Part shown: piece by piece, positions 6,497 through 10,934 of the stretch
Layout of the letters: every line of letters starts with the position of its first letter
Position numbering within the stretch: position 1 is the first letter of the stretch
NCBI GenBank assembly: GCA_011322575.1
Contig: DRMK01000153.1
Span: 1 to 10,934 of the forward strand
DNA length: 10,934 nucleotides
Source of the DNA: Gammaproteobacteria bacterium
GTDB taxonomy: Bacteria > Pseudomonadota > Gammaproteobacteria > Thiohalospirales > Thiohalospiraceae
Direction: 5' to 3'
The notes under the pieces: generated by a model
The model's database searches: none
What the model was told of the DNA's origin: nothing
What the model saw: only the letters and a program-made list of their open reading frames with translations
Made by a program: the position numbers and the translations under genes

Positions 6497-7538
6497 GAAA
6501 GCCCTCAGCTCGCCGTACATTCACAACCCCCCTTTCAGTACCCGGGGGATGATGTTCCGGGTGATTCTGGCCCTGCTGCCAGCGGCCGCTGCCTACGCCT
6601 GGCTGTTTGGCTGGGGCGTGGTGGTCAACATGCTGCTGGCTACCGGCGTGGCCCTGCTTTGCGAGGCGATCATGCTAGCGCTGCGTGGCCGCCCCCTGCA
6701 GCCCGCCATTACGGATGGCAGCGCCATCCTTACCGCCCTGTTGCTGGCCTTTGCCTTGCCGCCCCTGGCCCCGTGGTGGCTGACCACCATCGGAGTGGCC
6801 TTCGCCATCGTAGTGGCCAAGCACCTGTATGGCGGGCTCGGTTTCAACCCGTTCAACCCCGCCATTATCGGCTACGTGGTTCTGCTGGTCTCCTTTCCGC
6901 GCGAGCTGACCCTCTGGCTCCTGCCGGCCCAGCTTGCCGAACACACGCTGGATCCAGCTGCCACCCTGGGATATGTCTTCGGCGCCACGCTCCCCTCCGG
7001 CCTCACCATAGACGCCCTCACGGCAGCCACCCCTCTGGACGCGATGAAAACCCAGCTGGGGCTTGGCCACACCACCTCCGAAATCATGGCGAACCATCCG
7101 GTGTTCGGCCTGGTGGGAGGCAAGGGATGGATCTGGATCGACCTGCTTCTGCTGGCCGGAGGGGTGTGGCTGATCTACCGGCGCGTGATCAACTGGCATA
7201 TTCCCGTGGCAACACTTGGCTCCCTGTTCGCCATCTCCTCCCTCTTTTTCGTGCTGGATCCCCAACACAGCCCCTCGCCGCTGTTCCATCTGTTCAGCGG
7301 GGCCGCGATTCTGGGGGCCTTCTTCATAGCCACCGATCCGGTGACGGCGGCAACCTCGAACCTGGGCAGGCTTTGGTACGGAGCGGGGATTGGCGTGCTG
7401 ATCTATGTGATACGCAGCTGGGGCGGGTTTCCGGACGGGGTCGCTTTCGCCGTCCTGCTGATGAACATGGCTGCCCCCACCATCGATCACTACACCAAGC
7501 CACGGGTGTATGGCCATGATGGAAGCGGCGATGCTTAA
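6489..7538 (+). CDS. rnfD: Rnf/Rsx electron transport complex subunit D (covalent FMN membrane subunit)
   Basis: This polytopic inner-membrane flavoprotein is related to NqrB. It has 349 residues with about nine or ten hydrophobic helices. The start at ATG 6489 (MFKKALSSPYIHNPPFSTRGMM) matches the family N-terminus; the frame is open far upstream but that overlaps rnfC. The covalent FMN site is in DALTAATPLDAMK (175-187), where Thr181 corresponds to the threonine flavinylated by ApbE in homologues (Thr187 in Vibrio cholerae). The conserved segment LGFNPFNPAIIGY lies near 117-129. The gene begins within the last eight bases of rnfC and ends within the first eight of rnfG, so all three are probably translated in a coupled way. 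ApbE is not encoded in this window. Confidence 0.98.
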   Translation: MFKKALSSPYIHNPPFSTRGMMFRVILALLPAAAAYAWLFGWGVVVNMLLATGVALLCEAIMLALRGRPLQPAITDGSAILTALLLAFALPPLAPWWLTTIGVAFAIVVAKHLYGGLGFNPFNPAIIGYVVLLVSFPRELTLWLLPAQLAEHTLDPAATLGYVFGATLPSGLTIDALTAATPLDAMKTQLGLGHTTSEIMANHPVFGLVGGKGWIWIDLLLLAGGVWLIYRRVINWHIPVATLGSLFAISSLFFVLDPQHSPSPLFHLFSGAAILGAFFIATDPVTAATSNLGRLWYGAGIGVLIYVIRSWGGFPDGVAFAVLLMNMAAPTIDHYTKPRVYGHDGSGDA

Positions 7539-8172
7539 AAAGATCCTGACCAGCGCCCTGCTGCTCGCCCTGTTTGGCATGGTGGGCGCCACGCTGGTGG
7601 CGGTCACCCACGAACTTACCGCGCAGCGGATCGCCGCCAACCACCGGGAGGCGCTGCTCAAACGGCTCAACGCGCTGATTCCGCCTACCCGGTATGACAA
7701 TGACATGGTCAGCGACACCATCCAGATAACCGATCCGGAGCTCGCCCCGCGCAGGTATCCCGCCACCGTATACCGGGCGCGGCTCATGGGCAGGCCGGAG
7801 GCGGCGGTTTTTTTGGTGGTGGCGCCGGATGGCTACAACGGTGCCATCCATCTGTTGGTGGCCATAAATCAGGATGAAACCATCGCCGGAGTACGGGTCG
7901 TGTCACATCGGGAGACACCGGGGCTGGGGGACGCCATAGACGAGCAGCACTCCGACTGGATTCACGGCTTCACCGGCCGCAGTCTGAAAGATCCGGACGA
8001 GCAGGGCTGGGCGGTAAAGCGGGACGGAGGGGTGTTCGACCAGTTCACCGGTGCCACCATTACCCCCAGGGCGGTGGTCAAGTGCGTCTATCGCACCTTG
8101 AAATACTTTTCCGGCCATCGCAAGGAGATTTTTGCCCGCAGCGCGGCTCCCGCGGAGGTAAGGCATGAGTAA
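7531..8172 (+). CDS. rnfG: Rnf/Rsx electron transport complex subunit G (covalent FMN, periplasmic)
   Basis: This is a membrane-anchored flavoprotein facing the periplasm, related to NqrC. I chose ATG 7531 (MLKKILTSALLLALFG) because GGAAG lies at 7521-7525 and the product starts like RnfG homologues; further ATGs at 7510, 7516 and 7519 are in frame. This gives 213 residues. One N-terminal membrane helix (about 5-26) is followed by a soluble FMN-binding domain. The motif FTGATIT (172-178) contains Thr176, which corresponds to the threonine that carries FMN by a phosphoester bond in homologues (Thr175 in V. cholerae). The segment VVSHRETPGLGD is also typical. The gene overlaps rnfD and rnfE by 8 bases each. 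Confidence 0.97.
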   Translation: MLKKILTSALLLALFGMVGATLVAVTHELTAQRIAANHREALLKRLNALIPPTRYDNDMVSDTIQITDPELAPRRYPATVYRARLMGRPEAAVFLVVAPDGYNGAIHLLVAINQDETIAGVRVVSHRETPGLGDAIDEQHSDWIHGFTGRSLKDPDEQGWAVKRDGGVFDQFTGATITPRAVVKCVYRTLKYFSGHRKEIFARSAAPAEVRHE

Positions 8173-8851
8173 CGACTATTCGGATATTGCACGCAACGGA
8201 CTCTGGTCCAACAACGTCGCCCTGGTACAGATTCTGGGACTGTGTCCGTTGCTCGCGGTCACCAACACCACCATCAACGGCCTGGGGCTTGGTCTGGCAA
8301 CCACGCTGGTGCTGATCGCCTCCAATCTTATCGTCTCCTCCATCCGCAATATCGTCCGGCCGGAGATCCGCCTGCCGGCGTTCGTGATGATCATAGCCTC
8401 CCTGGTGACCGCCATCGAGCTGGCCATGAACGCCTGGTTTCACGAGCTTTTCAATATCCTGGGGATCTTTATTCCCTTGATCGTAACCAACTGCGCCATT
8501 CTGGGCCGGGCGGAGAGTTTCGCGGTCAAGAATCCTCCGCTACCCGCCTTCGTGGATGCGCTTGCCATGGGGATCGGCTTTACCGCCGTACTGGTGGTTC
8601 TGGGCGCGATGCGGGAGGTCATCGGTTCAGGCACCCTGTTCGCCAATGCCCATCTCATGTTTGGGGAGTGGGCCAGCGTGCTCACCGTGACCGTCATCAA
8701 GGAGTACCGCGGTTTCCTGCTGGCCATCCTGCCGCCCGGCGCCTTTATCGGTCTGGGAATATTGATAGCACTCAAAAACCTCGTGGAGACCCGCAGTGAA
8801 AGGATCGCTTCGAGGGAAAAGCAGTCCACGGCAGTAGCGCAGGGCCAATGA
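8165..8851 (+). CDS. rnfE: Rnf/Rsx electron transport complex subunit E
   Basis: This is an integral membrane subunit and a paralogue of RnfA. It has 228 residues with about six hydrophobic helices. The two cysteine motifs mirror those of RnfA: LVQILGLCPLLAV (Cys27) and LIVTNCAILGRAE (Cys110). With RnfA Cys26 and Cys114 they would complete the four ligands of the intramembrane [2Fe-2S] cluster known from Rnf and Na+-NQR structures. GAMREVIGSG is another family segment. A strong ribosome-binding site, GGAGGT at 8154-8159, lies inside the end of rnfG. The polar tail (SERIASREKQ) is variable in the family. It overlaps rnfG by 8 bases and nth by 4 (ATGA). Confidence 0.98.
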   Translation: MSNDYSDIARNGLWSNNVALVQILGLCPLLAVTNTTINGLGLGLATTLVLIASNLIVSSIRNIVRPEIRLPAFVMIIASLVTAIELAMNAWFHELFNILGIFIPLIVTNCAILGRAESFAVKNPPLPAFVDALAMGIGFTAVLVVLGAMREVIGSGTLFANAHLMFGEWASVLTVTVIKEYRGFLLAILPPGAFIGLGILIALKNLVETRSERIASREKQSTAVAQGQ

Positions 8852-9483
8852 ACGATCGGAAGCGGCGCGAAATCTTCGAAAGGCTGCAGGCCGCTAATCC
8901 GCACCCAACCACCGAACTGAATTACAGCTCCCCTTTCGAGCTGCTGATAGCGGTCATTCTCTCAGCCCAGGCCACTGACAAAAGTGTCAACAAGGCCACC
9001 GCGGAGCTGTTCCGCCACGCCAGCACCCCTCGGGCGATGCTGCGGCTGGGGGAGGAGGGCCTGAAACGCTATATCAAGACCATCGGTCTCTACAACGGCA
9101 AGGCGAAAAACATCATCGCCACATGCCGAATCCTGGTGGAGAAATTTGGAGGCAAGGTACCCGCCGAGCGCGAGGCGCTGGAGTCCCTGCCCGGGGTGGG
9201 GCGCAAGACCGCCAATGTTATTCTGAATACCGCCTTCGGCCAGCCCACCATAGCGGTGGACACCCATATCTTCCGGGTAGCCAACCGGACCGGCCTGGCA
9301 CGCGGCAAAACGGTTCGGGAGGTGGAGGAAAAACTGCTGAAGCATGTTCCGCAACAGTTTCGGCAGAACGCCCACCACTGGCTGATCCTGCACGGCCGCT
9401 ATGTCTGTACCACCCGCAGACCGCGCTGCGGCTCCTGCGTCATCGAGAATCTGTGCGAATACCGGCAGAAGGAGCTGGACTGA
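8848..9483 (+). CDS. nth: Endonuclease III (DNA glycosylase/AP lyase)
   Basis: This base-excision-repair enzyme removes oxidised pyrimidines and cleaves at abasic sites. It has 211 residues, the same length as the E. coli protein. The helix-hairpin-helix motif LPGVGRKTAN contains the catalytic Lys120, and VDTHIFR contains the catalytic Asp138; the numbering is the same as in E. coli. The C-terminal 4Fe-4S loop has the expected spacing CX6CX2CX5C (CTTRRPRC-GSC-VIENLC). The start at ATG 8848 lies in the rnfE stop (ATGA), so translation is coupled to the rnf genes. The rnf-nth linkage also occurs in E. coli (rsx-nth). Both need Fe-S clusters, but no direct functional link is shown by the sequence. 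Confidence 0.98.
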   Translation: MNDRKRREIFERLQAANPHPTTELNYSSPFELLIAVILSAQATDKSVNKATAELFRHASTPRAMLRLGEEGLKRYIKTIGLYNGKAKNIIATCRILVEKFGGKVPAEREALESLPGVGRKTANVILNTAFGQPTIAVDTHIFRVANRTGLARGKTVREVEEKLLKHVPQQFRQNAHHWLILHGRYVCTTRRPRCGSCVIENLCEYRQKELD

Positions 9484-9909
9484 ATGCTGTTTACCCAAGA
9501 TCGTAACCGTCTGCGCCTCTTCTACTGTGAAGTCTGGGAGAGATACCGCAACAACCTTCCCCTCCAGCCGCTGGAGCAGCAGATCGGGGAGGTGATCTCC
9601 ATGCATCCCGAGTACCATGAACTGCTGGAGGATCGGGAAGCGGCACTGGGGATGGAGGCCAATCCGGAGCTGGGGGAGAGCAACCCTTTCCTGCATCTGG
9701 CGCTGCACGTCTCCATCCGCGAGCAGATCGGGAGCGATCAGCCCTCCGGCATCCGTAAGATCCATGGAAGACTGCTGGTGAAACTGGGTGACGCGCACCG
9801 GGCCGAACATCGCATGATGGAGTGTCTGGCGGCCGAGCTGTGGCAGGCCCAGCAAGACGGCTCTACGCTGGATGGAGCGGCCTACATGCGTCGGTTGGAA
9901 AGAGTATAG
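9484..9909 (+). CDS. DUF1841 family protein
   Basis: This encodes 141 residues of unknown function. The N-terminus (MLFTQDRNRLRLFYCEVWERYRNNLPLQPLE, given in outline: a tyrosine/tryptophan-rich segment, then PLQPLE) and the later HPEYHELLED are recognisable features of DUF1841, a proteobacterial family usually found near nth. A second His-rich stretch follows (FLHLALHVSIREQI, then HRAEHRMMECLAAELW), which could form a helical bundle with potential metal ligands; that is inference. It has no signal peptide or membrane helix and is probably cytoplasmic. The ATG follows the nth stop codon with no gap, and AAGGAG lies at 9469-9474 inside nth, so it is the last gene of the rnf operon. The family assignment is from memory of its motifs. 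Confidence 0.85.
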   Translation: MLFTQDRNRLRLFYCEVWERYRNNLPLQPLEQQIGEVISMHPEYHELLEDREAALGMEANPELGESNPFLHLALHVSIREQIGSDQPSGIRKIHGRLLVKLGDAHRAEHRMMECLAAELWQAQQDGSTLDGAAYMRRLERV

Positions 9910-10166
9910 CTACTCTTTCTACGGCTCTTCGTCATTTCGTGTGGAATCGGCGGATGTTTTTCAGAGGCCCGCCACCCTGGACAGGGTCTTTCCGGACCCA
10001 AAACTTCTTACATTGGGGATTGGGGATCTCCTGGTTTGCAACACATATCCTACATAACAATCAATAACTTACAAACAATAGCAAGTCTTTCGGCACCCCA
10101 ATCCCCCTTGCCGAACGTGATGCTGTTGGCAGGTTCCACTCGAAACGTCGCGGGGCCCTTTTTACC
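9910..10166. other. Non-coding spacer between the convergent rnf-nth-DUF1841 operon and gyrB
   Basis: These 257 bases hold no gene I can support; short open frames lack ribosome-binding sites and domains. The part around 10035-10085 is clearly AT-richer than the genes. Two small overlapping stems are possible at 9974-9987 (ACCCT-GGAC-AGGGT) and 9984-9999 (GGGTC-TTTCCG-GACCC); neither is followed by a clean T-run, so a terminator for the rnf operon is not certain. No terminator for gyrB is obvious on the other strand. Confidence 0.5.
10015..10106. repeat. Exact 11-base inverted repeat in the convergent spacer
   Basis: GGGGATTGGGG at 10015-10025 is matched exactly inverted by CCCCAATCCCC at 10096-10106, with 70 bases between the arms. 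The left arm is part of a short tandem (ATTGGGG twice, 10012-10025). The loop is AT-rich. It could be a long-looped stem at the 3' ends of both convergent transcripts, a protein-binding pair, or chance; the arms have low complexity, which lowers its weight. Confidence 0.4.
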
Positions 10167-10934
10167 TCACACGTCAAGATTGGTAACGGAAAGGGCGTTG
10201 TTCTCAATGAACTCCCGGCGTGGTTCCACCTGATCACCCATCAGCGTGGTGAAGATCTCGTCCGCCGCGATGGCATCCTCGATTCTCACCTGCAGCAAGC
10301 GGCGGGTTTCGGGATCCATGGTGGTCTCCCAGAGCTGTTCCGGGTTCATCTCCCCAAGCCCCTTGTAACGCTGGATGTCCTGCCCCCGCTTGGCCTGTTG
10401 CATCAGCCACTCCATTACCTGCCTGAAGCTGGATACCGATTGCCTTCTCTCGCCACGCTGGATGAATGCTCCCTCTTCCAGCAGGCCGTCCAGCTCCTGA
10501 TTTAATTTACGAATTATTGAATATTCTGATGAGTTAAAAAATAACGAGTCATATATGTAGCTGTTCTTCACCCCGTGTCGGGTAACCTCCGCCCTGATGC
10601 GGTACTGCCGTTCCTGCCCGTCACTCTCCACCACGAAGGAGTAGTGCGCGCTGCCGCTGCTGTCACTGTTGAGCACTCCCCCGAGTTCCGTTACCCACTC
10701 CTGCAGCCTTCCCCTGTTCTGCAGATCCTCGGGCTGCAGCGCCGGTATGTAGATCAGTTTCTCCAGGATTTCGCCATTGAAACGCCCCGATAGCCTCTCT
10801 ATAGCGGACTTCACCAGTATGTAGTCCCGGGCCAGGCTCTCCAGCGACCCGCCGCTGATCGGTGGGGATTCTCCGTTCACGTACAGATGTGCGCCGTCCA
10901 GCGCTGTCTGCAGCAGGTAGTCATTCAGCTCCGC
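10167..10934 (-). CDS. gyrB: DNA gyrase subunit B, C-terminal part
   Basis: This is the ATPase subunit of the topoisomerase that introduces negative supercoils into DNA. Only the last 255 residues are in the window; the frame runs out of the right edge. The end of the TOPRIM-associated region and the C-terminal tail are unmistakable: IQRYKGLGEMNPEQLWETTM, then DAIAADEIFTTLMGD and VEPRREFIENNAL, close to E. coli GyrB. The first visible part (AELNDYLLQTALDGAHLYVNG onward in outline) belongs to the roughly 170-residue insert typical of gammaproteobacterial GyrB. The reading frame is intact, but the codons at about 10501-10560 are strikingly AT-rich. It is convergent with the rnf operon. Confidence 0.98.
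   Translation of the reverse strand, partial: AELNDYLLQTALDGAHLYVNGESPPISGGSLESLARDYILVKSAIERLSGRFNGEILEKLIYIPALQPEDLQNRGRLQEWVTELGGVLNSDSSGSAHYSFVVESDGQERQYRIRAEVTRHGVKNSYIYDSLFFNSSEYSIIRKLNQELDGLLEEGAFIQRGERRQSVSSFRQVMEWLMQQAKRGQDIQRYKGLGEMNPEQLWETTMDPETRRLLQVRIEDAIAADEIFTTLMGDQVEPRREFIENNALSVTNLDV

Noticed and set aside
6675..7787. 370-codon open frame on the minus strand opposite rnfD and rnfG
   Set aside because: Shadow of two certain genes; low-complexity Gly/Gln/His composition and no recognisable domain.
9974..9999. Possible rho-independent terminator after the DUF1841 gene
   Set aside because: The two 5-pair stems overlap each other and are followed by AAAACTTCTT rather than a T-run, so a terminator is not supported.
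9822..10233. Short plus-strand frames across the DUF1841-gyrB spacer
   Set aside because: They lack ribosome-binding sites and domains, and run across the DUF1841 3' end or into the gyrB 3' end.

Overview
The window is a chromosomal segment, GC-rich overall (I estimate around 60%), from what looks like a gammaproteobacterium. Three things point there: the gene order metG - rnfABCDGE - nth - DUF1841, a GyrB C-terminal part that carries the insert typical of gammaproteobacterial GyrB and matches its C-terminal sequence closely, and the short two-ferredoxin form of RnfB. From memory, this order is common in sulfur-oxidising Chromatiales-like lineages, but the sequence alone does not fix a genus.

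Layout. Bases 2-880 (+) hold the C-terminal half of a zinc-peptidase-like M16 protein that ends in a transmembrane anchor. Bases 1052-1378 (+) encode a small two-helix membrane protein I do not recognise. Bases 1379-1715 hold no gene I can support. A full metG (methionyl-tRNA synthetase) fills 1716-3725. A 120-base spacer (3726-3845) follows, with an FNR/Anr-like site, a -10 match at the right distance and a perfect 11-base inverted repeat. Next comes a complete, tightly packed electron-transport operon: rnfA, rnfB, rnfC, rnfD, rnfG, rnfE, then nth and a DUF1841 gene (3846-9909, +). Bases 9910-10166 are non-coding and carry an exact 11-base inverted repeat. Bases 10167-10934 (-) are the 3' part of gyrB, convergent with the rnf operon.

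How the genes work together. The six Rnf subunits form an inner-membrane redox pump linking NADH, ferredoxin (or flavodoxin) and an ion gradient. RnfC carries the NADH/FMN domain and two 4Fe-4S clusters. RnfB carries three cysteine-rich cluster motifs. RnfA and RnfE are paralogous membrane subunits with matching cysteine pairs. RnfD and RnfG carry threonines in covalent-FMN motifs. All key residues are present, so the complex looks functional. Endonuclease III, itself a 4Fe-4S enzyme, is translationally coupled to rnfE, and the DUF1841 gene starts directly after its stop codon. No ApbE flavin transferase is present here, so flavinylation would depend on a gene elsewhere.

I see no mobile element, CRISPR array, tRNA or rRNA. 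The gene content is conserved core genome. The points worth a second look are regulatory (the rnfA upstream region), structural (repeated 8-base gene overlaps, an AT-rich island inside gyrB) and a few poorly known proteins. I did not find a new multi-gene system.
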